Source: Salticus scenicus
Lineage: Eukaryota > Arthropoda > Arachnida > Araneae > Salticidae
Reading direction: 5' to 3'
Assembly: GCA_963930645.1 (NCBI GenBank)
Contig: CAWVNO010002573.1
Coordinates: 60,401-124,400, forward strand
DNA: 64,000 nucleotides
The notes beneath the pieces were generated by a model that searched no databases, was not told the origin of the DNA, and saw only the letters and a program-made list of their open reading frames with translations. Numbering within the stretch: the stretch's first letter is position 1; each line of letters begins with the position of its first letter. This document shows, piece by piece, positions 9,640 through 20,704 of this stretch. The position numbers and the translations under genes are program-made.

Positions 9640-10957
9640 AGTTCCCCATCATACTATAGGTATGGGGAACTTAGGTAATCGTGAAAATTTTCGACCTCGG
9701 TTTTTTGACTTTTTTACACGTTTTCAGGTGTGAGGAATCCGAAAATGACAAAATTTGTATGGTGTCTGTCTGTAGGGTGTCTGTTAGTCCGTTAGTCCGT
9801 TAGTTTGTTAGTCTGTGTACACGATATCTCAAGAACAAATTGTCGCAGAGAGGTCAAATCAGTTTTAAAATATTACTTTCGACACTGGCAAGAACCCTAT
9901 TCATTTGCAACACTCGAACTAAAAAACTTCGTTAGTTATTAGAAATTTACGATTTTCTTAAATGGGAGAATAGGACAAAAATTCACTTAAACGTGCATTA
10001 AATGGAAACTTTTTACTGTAAAAATGTCAGACTAGTTTTAAAATATCAGTTTGGATGCCGGAATGAACATCAGTAACAATAAATATGCTACTTTGAAATT
10101 TTCGCAAGTTATTGGAAATATACGAATTTCTTAACATGTCAGAATAGGGCAAAATTTCACATAAACGTCAATTTTGAGAGATATTTTCATCGTAAAGATG
10201 TCAGACTATTTTTGAAATATTATTTAGGACACTGGTATGAATACTAATGACTATGAATTTTCCAATATAAAAATTTCGTAAGTTATTGGAAATTTACGAA
10301 TTTCTTAACATAGCAGGATAGAGCAAAATTTCACATAAACGTCAATGTTGAGGGATATTTTCATCGTAAAGATGTCAAACCACTTTCTAAATATTATTTA
10401 GTATACTGGCATGAATATCATAGACTATGGTTTTCCCAATTTAAAAAATTCGTAAGTTATTTGGAATTTACGATTTACTTAACATGTCAGAATAAGGCAA
10501 AATTGAGCTTGAACTTCCATTTTGAGGATCATAAATACGTTAGACAACTTCAAAATTACATTTATGATATTTGTTTGAACATGATTGAATACAAATATTC
10601 TAATAGGAAAATTTCGTAAATTATTCGTAATTTACGATTTTATCAATATAAGAAAAATTGAAATTTTTTCATATGAATATGCATTATACGATTGTTGCAT
10701 TGAAAATAACAGCATGAAAACTAAACTACGAAATTGACCCCAATAAAATAAATTAATAGTTTAGAATAAGATAAATATATCGAAGTAAACAGTGGATAGC
10801 TTATTAGGCGGGGATTTCTTTCTGTCACTGTGTTAAGCGTTTGGCCAAAATCATTTCTCTTAACATGATAACCATGTTAAGAGAATGTTCTGTACTAGAA
10901 TTTTATGAAAACATATATATGATGGGGAACTGAGCAGAGTCCACCTATGCCAACTAG
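9640..10957 (+). mobile_element. Asymmetric-TIR element, family 2, copy A
   Basis: Starts with AGTTCCCCATCATA (9640-9653), which folds with the following ATGGGGAACT into a terminal hairpin. The exact reverse complement TATGATGGGGAACT lies at 10918-10931, followed by a 26-nt tail ending GCCAACTAG before T. Inside are a TTACACGTTTTCAGG box, a GTCTGTCT/GTTAGTCC microsatellite and about five diverged 185-bp units (core AATTTCACATAAACGTCAAT, TTTTCATCGTAAAGATGTCA). No ORF of note. The same element is at 27650-28897 and, inverted, at 42463-43747, so the boundaries are supported by comparison. Confidence 0.85.
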
Positions 10958-11324
10958 TTTTAATCTTATAATTATTTTATTTAATTTTGCACGCGCGCTT
11001 TTTATTTCCTAATTCAAAATTATAAAAAAAAAAAAAAAAAACTTTTTTGATAGCGTTTGTAAGTAGGAATTGACTTTAAAAATTTTTCTTTTATAATACA
11101 TGTTTATCAAAATAATAGAATTTTAACAATGATATGGATTTTAAATTTATTTATTTATAAAAATTCATCAAAATCGTCGATAGTTTATATGTCGAAGGGA
11201 TAATACTTAAATGCCTCAAATTTATTACTTTCTTTTTTCTCTACCTGAATCTAATCCCGATATCATAAATATTTTATGTTTGATTTTATTACCTTTTATA
11301 TTATTTTTAATATTATTAGTATTA

Positions 11325-12798
11325 CTAGCAGGCTTTGCCCGCTTCGCTGGTCACTAAATTTAAAGGAAACACTTTTCTATATAGCTTTATAAAAATAAAA
11401 TAAAATACTAAAATTGCTCAAAAGCTCGCTTCGGATCCCTGCTGCCTTCGGTAGCGATTTGGTCATCCGCTAAAACTCGGGCGCTTCTCCCTATTACCTG
11501 AGACAATGGTTTACCAATAGGCTTCCATTAAGTCCTTATTAGATAACAGTTTCGAAATAGATGGTATCGAAAAAAGTGAAGTATCCCTTTTATATTTGAA
11601 TCCCTTTACATATGAACAACACTATACGTGGTGCACATAACATTTGCTTTTACATTATTTCCTATGTTTATTTTGTTTATCCCCGATCAACCATAAAAAT
11701 GATAACAATTTCACGCTAAATATTATAATATGCTATGACCGGCTACGTCTGTTGCATGAGACAATTAATTTTTTGTGGTTATATATAATTCATGGTTTGT
11801 AAGCATGATCATAGTACCGCCTTAATATAGCTCTCTTTGGCGACTTTTGAATTTTTGTCACCATTTTAGATTTAATCCCTTGTAAAAATAAGACTTAATA
11901 CCTTGTAACAATATGCTATGAGCGCTATTTCTGCCATATTTTAGACAACTAAACTTTTAATGGTTATATATATTTCCCATTAAACATATTTTTATTTTCA
12001 TTTATTTATTTAAATATTGATGAAATTTGAACTTCAATTTGGTCTAGTGTTGTACAGGCTGTATACTATATGTTTGTGTTTGTGAAAGAAAATTAAAAAA
12101 AAATTCAAATTTTTAATCCCACTTTAAAAAAAACATGTGACTTAATCAGTAGCACATTTAAAAAATTTTTCCAAACGGTTTCCATACAATCTCCTTCTCT
12201 TGCCACCTAAAATACATACATTAGTTAATTTTAAAAAATCTAATTGTCCGATCGATAAGCTGTTTAATCCGTTGGATTCACAAAAATTGCATCTTTCATT
12301 TGGTATCTTATTTGTAACGATAATTTTTTTAATTTACTTTCCTCATTTTAAATAAATGTAATTTTTATTGTTAACGTTTTTTTTTTTTTTTTTCTCTGTC
12401 GAAAAATAATGATAATTTTTTTGGCAATAATTAAATTAAGGAATAAAATTAAATATTTTAAATAAATGTAATTTTTATTGTTCACGTTTTTTTTTTTTTT
12501 TTTTTTTTTTTTTCTGTACAAAAAATAATGATAATTTTTTTTGGCAACAATTAAATTAAGGATTAAAATTAAATGGCCAATTTATCAGTAATTAGAAGGT
12601 TTTTATTTTAGCATTTTAATTAATTAAAAGAAAACTAAAACAAAATTCGAAAATCGGGCTTCGAGGTGCATCAGGAGAGGTCATTACGAACCACCATGCA
12701 AATTTTTGTAGCTCGGCCATCAGCCGTTTTCTTAAAAAGCTCTGGAAACCATACACAGTGACACACACACAAACATCTTATTTTATTATATGTATAGA
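11325..12798 (-). mobile_element. Non-autonomous Helitron
   Basis: On the minus strand the 3' end has the hairpin GCGGGC-AAA-GCCTGC and terminal CTAG (11325-11328). The 5' end near 12798 begins TCTATACATATAATAAAATA, the usual arthropod Helitron 5' signature, followed by a GTGTGTGTGTCAC stretch. No RepHel coding. The 5' end sits two bases from the assembly gap, so the outer flank cannot be checked. Confidence 0.65.
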
Positions 12799-12800
12799 AG

Positions 12801-13000
12801 NNNNNNNNNNNNNNNNNNNNNNNNNNNNNNNNNNNNNNNNNNNNNNNNNNNNNNNNNNNNNNNNNNNNNNNNNNNNNNNNNNNNNNNNNNNNNNNNNNNN
12901 NNNNNNNNNNNNNNNNNNNNNNNNNNNNNNNNNNNNNNNNNNNNNNNNNNNNNNNNNNNNNNNNNNNNNNNNNNNNNNNNNNNNNNNNNNNNNNNNNNNN
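12801..13000. other. Assembly gap, 200 N
   Basis: Exactly 200 N. The right flank is an ATAG/AGATAG microsatellite (13001-13033) and the left flank a Helitron terminus, so the gap probably reflects a tandem repeat that could not be assembled. Protein frames through it are artefacts. Confidence 0.99.
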
Positions 13001-13198
13001 ATAGATAGAAGATAGATAGATAGAAGATAGATTAAATATATTATTATTTATTATAATCATTTTAACTATTATCGTTTATGCTTTCCTCTAATTTAGCTAA
13101 ATGTTTTACCCATAATGTGGCGATTCATAGCGATGTCCGAAAAAAAAAAAAATCATCAGTTAGCGGTCCTTTACATAGAAATGCATCCATTCATTTAA

Positions 13199-13439
13199 CC
13201 CTACGCCAGGCGCACCCGTAGGACGAACAAAATCGGGCGCACCCTGCCTAAGAGGCCAGGTTTATTGTTAAAATACTTGTACTACATTCAATAAATTCCT
13301 ACTTATGCATCAAATTTTCGTTTATTACTTTCTGTTCACTCATAAGAAGGTCACCATACGGGGGTTTTTGAATTAAAAATCATGTGTAGGATATTTAGAG
13401 AATAAAAACCAGAATGGGCCTCTCAGGCATAGGGTGCAG
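13199..13439. mobile_element. Possible piggyBac-type MITE, 241 bp
   Basis: Flanked on both sides by TTAA (13195-13198 and 13440-13443). It begins CCCTACGCCAGGCGCACCC, and the right end read inward contains CACCCTATGCCTGAGAGGCC. An internal GCACCCTGCCTAAGAGGCC near the left end pairs with the right end. TTAA duplications and CCC termini suggest piggyBac, but the termini are imperfect. Confidence 0.35.
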
Positions 13440-13507
13440 TTAAATTTTCATTTAGACTTTTTTTTTTTTTTTTTTTTTTTAAATCAAGGGTAAAATTTAT
13501 TTATTAA

Positions 13508-15440
13508 CTAGCAGGCTTTGCCCGCTTCGCTGGACACTATATTTAAATGATTTCTTTGTAACTGAATATATTTCGATTGGCGACTATTTTCATCACAGCT
13601 TTAGTATGGGGCCTCCTTGGCAATATCAAACATTTTTTGAACTTCTCGAATCTGTACAACAAAACTATTATTAAAACAAATATTTTCGAAAACAGTCCAA
13701 TAGCTGGTGTTAATTCTTCGAATATTCTGGAAACAGTTGAAGCTGTTACTCGTACAGTATAAGTCATTATATGGGGATGTGTTCTGGATTAATGTTCTGG
13801 GACAGTCCAAAAAATAGTCACTTGTTCTACAGGAGTAAAGCAAATAACACCAACTACACCAGAGTAAAAATTTTCGCTCACTCACGAAAAATGTCCAGTC
13901 GCTTAGAGCTCAATCCCTAAAGTGCAATGACTCAGACTAGGTCTCTGAATAACTGGATCGCAGTGACTACATACTGTTTCGTAAAAATTAACTCACACCT
14001 ACTTATAGCTTTTGGCGATGGGGCTTGGAGATGACTCCCTCGAGAATCCCTTGGTAAGCTCAATGCCTATGTTCCCGTGTGTCGGAGAGCTTCGAAACAT
14101 CGGGAACCCTAAACTATCATTTTTCACCAAATTTGGTCACCCACTCGCCAAGTTTGTCTCCAAGACTATGCTTTCTATTAAACATATCTTTATTTAGTTA
14201 TTTAAATATCAATTTGAATTAATCAAATATTTCTGCCCGACAGCGTGCAAGTGCAGTCACACACAGCAGCTAATTTATTTTTATGTTAAATTAGCGTAGT
14301 GATTGGTATATAAAAAAATAAATAAATAACTAAACATTATCGTGCTACACAACTTTATTATATCTCTCCCTTGGCGGCTTTTGAATTTTTGTCGCCATAT
14401 TAGCGATTTTTTTTTTTTTTTTTTGTATAATTTCTTGCATAAAAATAGAAAGCGTTTTATCGGACACCTTTTCGTTAACATATAAGAACCCTTCATATTC
14501 TGTTTATTTTATTAATTGTTTTTAGGTTTAAAATAGTGCTTGATGAAATAAATTTTCTATTTTTAAAACTGCACTTTTTTTAACACGCTTTTATTAGCTT
14601 CACCTGTATGTATGTATGTATGTATGTTTGTAACTTCTTTGGGAGCAAACAAAAAATTTATATTGTAAAAAAAATAACGATGTGGCGTAGAGGTAAGGCG
14701 CCGCGCTACGAACCTAAAGGTCCAGCGTTCGATCTCCGTCAGGGGAGATTTTTTAAAAATGGTTTTTGTTAATTCTAAGTTATTTCTATAAAATTATCTA
14801 CTCAGATAAAAATAGATCATTTATGTGACTACTATTTCAGTTTATCTTTTTCGTTTTGTAATATTTTATAAATTTTACATTTTTCTTGAACTACCTAGAT
14901 TAAAATCGCTATTGCTAAATTAAACCTCTTGGCGAAAAATGTTCGGTGTAATTCAACGCAACAATTTAAAAAATCACCCAGGAGGATCTATAAATAAAAC
15001 GGATTTTAATACAACATATATTAGCATCGTAAACTATATTAGCACTTTATCAATGTGTAAAAGAAATTTTAAATAAAAAATGACGTCAATTTTTGTGAGA
15101 TGCATAATTTATTTATTTATTTATTTATTTTTTATTGTTCACGTTTAGATAAATGTAATTATTTTCCTGTTGGAAAAAATAAAATAAACTCGTATTTTTT
15201 TTGGCAACAATTAAATTATGGATAAAAATTTAAATGGCTAAATTTTTGCTATTATTAGCTTACAAAATTGCTATTTTATGCATAAAAATAACAAAAAAAA
15301 GTTTTTTTCGGAATAAAAGGCAGCCAACTTTGTAAGTTAGGATATAAGCTATCTCCATAACAAATTTCATCGAAATCCGTCGAGCAGTTTTGGCGTGAAA
15401 CTCAGTCAAATAAATTCACGGACATTCACATTTATAATAT
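13508..15440 (-). mobile_element. Helitron-related segment (3' end clear, 5' end diffuse)
   Basis: The minus-strand 3' terminus is clear: hairpin GCGGGC-AAA-GCCTGC and CTAG at 13508-13511. Internal sequence near 14370 (TTGGCGGCTTTTGAATTTTT) matches the interior of the 11325-12798 copy. A 5'-like end is seen near 15420-15440 (TATATTATAAATGTGAATGT on the minus strand) but is not canonical. ORFs around 13540-13890 on both strands are short and not recognised. A TATG microsatellite lies at about 14605-14630. Confidence 0.5.
14679..14747 (+). tRNA. tRNA-like sequence (tRNA-Arg-derived pseudogene or SINE head)
   Basis: A box A-like TGGCGTAGAGGTAAGG and a box B-like GCGTTCGATCTCC are spaced as in a tRNA, with CTACGAA where an anticodon loop would be (ACG, Arg). 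The acceptor and anticodon stems do not pair properly, so it is a pseudo-tRNA or the RNA polymerase III head of a SINE. Confidence 0.4.
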
Positions 15441-15441
15441 A

Positions 15442-15475
15442 CTAAGCAGACCCGGCCACGCGTTGCTGTGACTAA
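15442..15475 (-). mobile_element. Helitron-like 3' terminus
   Basis: On the minus strand the sequence reads CACAGCAACGCGTGGCCGGG then TCTGCTTAG before T. This resembles the GCCGGGTCAGCTAG terminus at 57460 but with CTTAG instead of CTAG, so the end is probably mutated. A 5' Helitron-type end in the same orientation is at about 18190-18312. Confidence 0.4.
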
Positions 15476-15814
15476 GTTATACGTTGAATTATATTGCAGA
15501 AAACTATTTAATAGTCAAATTATTATTTACGAATAAAGACGAAAACGTTGTAGCCGATGTAAAAGCCTACAGGATTGAGATTTGAACCTTAGGTCAAATT
15601 TTGGAAGCGATTGATAAAAATCTTCGTAGAGTTGATATTAAGCACAAATTAATTTTATTGTAGGGTCTTATAAATTTTAATGGAGAAGTGATATATATTA
15701 TTTCTAATGCTACTTAGGATAAAAATGCTAAAATGACTAATATATAAATTAAATTATATTAAAATTCTATCCGCGTTTGTAATGATCGATAGGTGGCGCT
15801 TTTTCAGCTTTTGT

Positions 15815-16297
15815 TGTTAGTAAATATAATAGCCACGTGTATTATTTTTTGTTCTATATGTGTTACTACTTAATATTCGTGCTATAATTTCTCCGCCATT
15901 ACATCATGGAAAATTGATTGCTTTTGGAAAAAATATTTCAGTTTATTCAAAGTTCGATCGGAAGTAGATATTTAACTGAAGCTGAACAAATATTAATTCC
16001 AAATCATCTGATTCATTCTTTACTTCCATTAGCCGAAGCAACTGAAGTTTTAAATTTGTCATTTGGAAATAAATGGAAGCTTAATTCTGGATTTCTTGAT
16101 TTTTTGGAGTTACACTGTGGCACACAACAGTAAGTGTTATCTTTTTTACCGGATTTATTCATTTTTATTCAATAAATATATGTGAAAGTAAACATCGGCA
16201 AGCAATGGCGTCTATTCGAAAGCCGAAAGCTATCATGTCAATTGTAATTTCACCTTAGCCCACCAGAAGGTGAGCATTTCATTACAATCGCGGATTA
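15815..16297 (+). repeat. 483-bp dispersed repeat with 71-codon ORF, copy 1
   Basis: A 483-bp segment from the TAGTAAATATAATAGCCACG region to ACAATCGCGGAT is repeated at 24797-25279 with high identity, while the flanks differ. It contains CACGTG, a CTCCGCCATTACATC ATG context at 15906, and an ORF (15918-16133) for a 71-residue helical-looking peptide (LTEAEQILIPNHLIHSLLPL, LNLSFGNKWKLNSGFLDFLE). ATG GAA AAT TGA TTG shows that an upstream in-frame ATG is blocked by TGA in both copies. The ORF ends at ACAACA-GTAAGTG, a good splice donor. It resembles a captured first exon; the protein family is not recognised. Confidence 0.6.
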
Positions 16298-17539
16298 AAA
16301 TAAAAGTATAAAAGAAGCAGACGATTTTAAAAATAAATTTTTATGGATGAGTGAAATATAATATGTCTAAAGCTATTTTGGATTAAAATGCTAAAAAGAC
16401 TAATATGTAATTTAATTTTTATTAAAATTCTATTAAAATAAAAGTATAAAAGAAACAGACGATTTTAAAATCAAATTTTATGGAGGAGTGAAATATAATA
16501 TATGCTATAATGGATAATTTTACAATAAAATGACCTCATCATTTTAAATATTTTAAAGATGGCAACAGCTGTAGTTATAAAAAGGAAAACAATATGGCTA
16601 AACCAGAAAAATAAGTAAATTTGATAAATATTTTTAAACTTTAAAATAGGACATCATACGAAATATTGGACATTTAAAGTAAATACATGTATTATTTTAA
16701 ATAGAAAAAGATTTTGGAAAAGTTTAGTATATTTTAACGAAGTGATGAGAAGGTTTTGAGTATGTTCAAATTTTAATAGTAAATTCAAGTTAATAAAGAT
16801 GGGAAACATTGAGGATAAAAAAAAAAAACTTTTTATACACCATGCTTTTAAATTTTAATATACTAATAATATACTAATTAAAAGGAAAATTATAAATATT
16901 CTATCATAGTTTGAAGTCAAATTTGTTTTCAAATGTCTAAATAAAATATCTGATATAAGATACTAATATGTTGAAGCGGAATAGATTTCATTTCTGTCAT
17001 CCTTGGCGTAAAAAAGAATATCGCCAAATTATCTGACGAAAATATTTAATTCCTTTCAAAAATCATGGTTATTTTAACAACTTATATTAAAAGAGTAATG
17101 AATAATATGAAATAATATTTCGTACAATACATATTACATGTCATACATACGTACAATGAATAATACATATTACATTTCGTACAATACATACATCTGGCAT
17201 GTATATTTTCGTGTTACGCTTTTGATCGCCAAATACCAAAAAAAAAAAAAAAACGCCAAGGACGACAGAGTTTTGAAATTTAAAATTAAAATTTTGTCAA
17301 TTTGACAGCAAAATAACTTAATCTAACGCACGCGGTAACTAATACATATCTATGCCCAAAGGATTAAAAGGGAATTAAGGATTCAAATCGGGAAATAAAT
17401 TTCCTCGATTTTTAATAATTTTTTACAAAAAATCCAATGGGCGATTAACATAGGAAATCTTTTTCTTGGCTGCACAGACGGTCAGTGAATCACACTTCGC
17501 TTGCGTATAGAACTCATAAATATAGTATAGTATATATAA
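16298..17539. other. No gene seen; AT-rich repeat remnants
   Basis: AT-rich DNA with internally repeated phrases (AAATAAAAGTATAAAAGAA(A/G)CAGACG at about 16300 and 16437) and GCCAA-containing stretches near 17010-17260. No coding signal. Confidence 0.4.
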
Positions 17540-17880
17540 GTGATCATTGGGGAGGAAAAAAGTGATTCCTTTCACTTGGGAAAAGACGACGTTTTTACCA
17601 AAATATAACCGTATAACCGTCTTTCCTCGAGTGAATAAACACGGGAATACATACGAATATTTAAAAAAATAAAATTTATGAATAATTTATTTACTAAAGG
17701 TGAATGAAAAACTCCAGATACAGTTTCAAATTCATATTTCTTTTTTTCTTTTCTTTTTTTTTTTTTTTTTTTTTTTCAATACCACTTAATGCTGATTCCA
17801 AAGCTTTTTTTTCGGCATCAAAAACCTTTGTACGATAACATGCGGATGATATATCTATATATATTACTATATCTATGATA
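17540..17880. mobile_element. MITE related to the 47651 hAT-type MITE
   Basis: Shares the GTGATTCCTTT, GGGAAAAGACG, GTGAATGAAAAACTCCAGAT and ATATATTACTATATCTATG blocks with the complete copy at 47651-47971. The right terminus is preserved near 17878; the left terminus is degraded. Confidence 0.6.
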
Positions 17881-18035
17881 GAACTACATTAGCTAGTACT
17901 TTATTAATGTGTATAAAATCTTTAAATTGATTATGACGTCAATTTTCGTGAGATTTATAATTTAACTTTTTATAATTTTTTAACGTTCACGTTTGATTAA
18001 ATGTATTTATTTTTATGTCGAAAGAAAATGAATTC

Positions 18036-18066
<31 letters not shown>

Positions 18067-18189
18067 GGCAACAATTAAATTAATGGAACTCACAGATATT
18101 TTGGAGCAACTTTAATAAAGGTCTATAATTAACAAATAATTGCAATAAAACAATATTGTGACAATAAATTGAGATAAAAACTATCCTAT

Positions 18190-18312
18190 CTCTCAAGTTG
18201 GACCAAACTATACACAGTGTGCAAAATTTCATTAAAATCGGTTCCTTAGTTTAGGAGTTTACCCCGGACAAACATCGTGACACGTAATTTATATATATAT
18301 ACAGATATAAGA
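18190..18312 (-). mobile_element. Helitron 5' terminus
   Basis: On the minus strand the sequence from 18312 reads TCTTATATCTGTATATATAT, then a ...CGTGTCACGATGTTTGTCC region. Next comes CTAAGGAACCGATTTTAATG and GAAATTTTGCACACTGTGTA. This order (TC start, TATA run, TGTTTGTCC, AAAATTTTGCACAC) is usual for arthropod Helitron left ends. Confidence 0.55.
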
Positions 18313-18842
18313 TTTTTTCAACGCATTGTTGAGATCAACGAGGTAAATAAATTTATTTATCTTGTTGGTTGAGATCGTAACGCCATTTTTTTCAGCTAAA
18401 TCATCACTTTTCCATTATTTTGTTTCACTTCCAAACCAATGATACAAATTTATTTTCTTTATTTCAATAAATCATTTTAGCAGCGCCATTACTTTTAAGC
18501 GTTAGTTTCCAGAAACTTAAGCCTTTATTATTAAGAAGATAATGTAATGTTTGTTTAATAATAATGATGACGTATTTAGAAGATCGTCTCAGTATTAAAG
18601 GTCAAACTTATAGATGCGATTTATGGAACATCCAGGCATTTCAGAACCAGGTGTAGTAACGTAAGGTCAAAACTGTAGCGATAAAAAGCTGAAGTACTAA
18701 TCTGAAAAACAATTTACTTATTTCACAATATTTTATAAATTATTTTTGACTTTGTTTAAAAGGATGTTTACTTATTGCTCATCAACGCATCAATTTAGAC
18801 AAAACTTGAAATTAAAAAGTAGTCTTATACTAAATTCAGATA
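18313..18842. other. No gene seen
   Basis: AT-rich spacer between a Helitron 5' end and the left TIR of a Tc1/mariner element. No coding or repeat signal recognised. Confidence 0.35.
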
Positions 18843-18852
18843 CACTAAGGGA

Positions 18853-18886
<34 letters not shown>

Positions 18887-19399
18887 CCGCACTGAGAGAA
18901 AAATAAACTTTACTTTTTGTTTCTGTAATAACATAAATACTAATGGTTGAAACAAATACAACTGTTATGTTTGTAACAATATCTCTAAAAAAGAGTTAAT
19001 TAAACACGTGTCATTTATTATTTTTATTAAAAACACGTAAAATTAATTTTTATTTAAAATTTTTTAAAAATATTTACCTAAGATTTTCGCTTTGAAATTC
19101 CAAAGCATCATCAGGGATTTTTATTACTTAATTAAATGAGCAGTTTTTTAAATAAAAATGTTTGTATAATACGGGAGTCATAAAACGATACCTATGTACA
19201 TTTTTGGTTGAATAATTCACTTTATTACACTCTACGAAGTATTTAATAAAAATCTACATAAAATGTTCCTTTTAAACGTAATATAATAAACATATACTTT
19301 GTACTCTATTATGATTTATTATATTAAATAAATACGTTATAGTTTAATGTATGAAATAAAACTGTTTATTTGTTAGATCTAAACAATTACTTAATAAAA

Positions 19400-20590
19400 A
19401 CCTGCATTCTGCATTGGATAATTTTACCTTTATATGGAATGACTGCTTTAATGAGCAATGACATAGTATTTTATAGTTTTTTAACATGAAACTCAGAAAC
19501 TCCACTGTGCCAAATATCATAAATAACTTCTTTTAGTTTTTGCAAAGTTGTTGGTTATAAATTTCGAATCGCCACACTCTTTTATAGACTAAACATTTTC
19601 GAGAGGACTGACTGAGATTAGGACTATTTTCAGGTCTAGTAAAGAGTAAATTCTACGATATTCTTTCTGGGATTTAACTTTAAGTAAAAAAAGTCATGAT
19701 AACTTACAAAATTATAGATGTCAGGGAAATGAATAGGTAATTTTAATAACTTGAATCAAATAAACGTACCACAGTCGCCATGTAACAAGGTGTATTATCA
19801 TCTTGAGATGCTGATTGTGGAAAAGTCTGAAAGACCTCCAAAGTAGTCGGTGGGTCAGGCATAAATTTTTTAATGGCTGAGTTTTATTTCGGGCTAATTT
19901 ATCCCTTGAATATGAAATTTGAACGACTCATTGAAAAATTATGCACTTTCGTATTATAATGAACGGAGAATATATCATTGTTTTAAAAGTGCGATGTTCA
20001 TTAAGTTGGTCACATTTTCGTCATCAGACCTGTTTGTTCCTGTCAGCTTGAAATAAGTTAAACTTAACTCATCAGAGAGAACCACTTCAGCCCAATAATT
20101 AACTGATCCTTTTTTAAATTTTCTGGCACTTAAACTAGCTTTGTTTAATTGTTGTTGCACTGTATTTAAATACATTGTGTTACTAAAAACTTTTTCTGAA
20201 TATCTTCTATGTTCTAAATGTAATACAAACTGATTTTTTAAGCACTGCCTTTTGAACTTGTGGTCATGTCGATTGGATGAGAAACGTGGCCGTCTAGAGA
20301 CAAATTTCAAGTTTAAACATCCAAAAAATTTTATATCTTGCTAAAAACCAGCTCACCAATACTTCGTTAACATTTCATCATTTTGACATCCTGCGTATTA
20401 AAATATTTTTTGATTTTCACTCTAAAATTAATATTTTTTGTGGTATTGTTAATTGCCTTACTCTTGTCACTTTTGAAATACTTTCTAAAATTACAATTTT
20501 TCGAACAATTGCACCTCGTTTTTAATACTTGGTTCAATCCTAAATTGTACGTGGAACACAACATAATAAAAATCTGTTCGAAAATTTACG
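19400..20590 (-). pseudogene. Tc1/mariner transposase remnant, copy A
   Basis: Minus-strand pieces in order: an N-terminal helix-turn-helix-like part near 20480 (VRKIVILESISKVTRVRQ), 20310-19975 with RRPRFSSNRHDHKFKRQ and NYWAEVVLSDELSLTYFKLT (the first catalytic D region), near 19800 SQDDNTPCYMATVVRLFDS (second D region) and near 19630 PENSPNL with LENV (third acidic position). Several stops and frameshifts. About 100 nt separates the second and third acidic regions beyond the spacing of a DD34E protein, and the same extra segment is in the 28930 copy, so it was already in the ancestor, perhaps an intron. Confidence 0.75.
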
Positions 20591-20617
20591 TTTAAAACAA
20601 TAAATTGGCGATTGCAG

Positions 20618-20652
<35 letters not shown>

Positions 20653-20704
20653 AAAATATTCAAGTGCGTTTTTTTTTTTTTTTTTTTTTTTTTTTGTCCC
20701 TTAA

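Noticed and set aside
12671..13060. ORFs crossing the 200-N block
   Set aside because: They exist only because N is translated as X; no sequence supports them.
13543..13885. Overlapping 60-94 codon ORFs as a host gene fragment
   Set aside because: Open on both strands, no recognisable motif, and inside a Helitron-type segment; left as possible captured DNA only.
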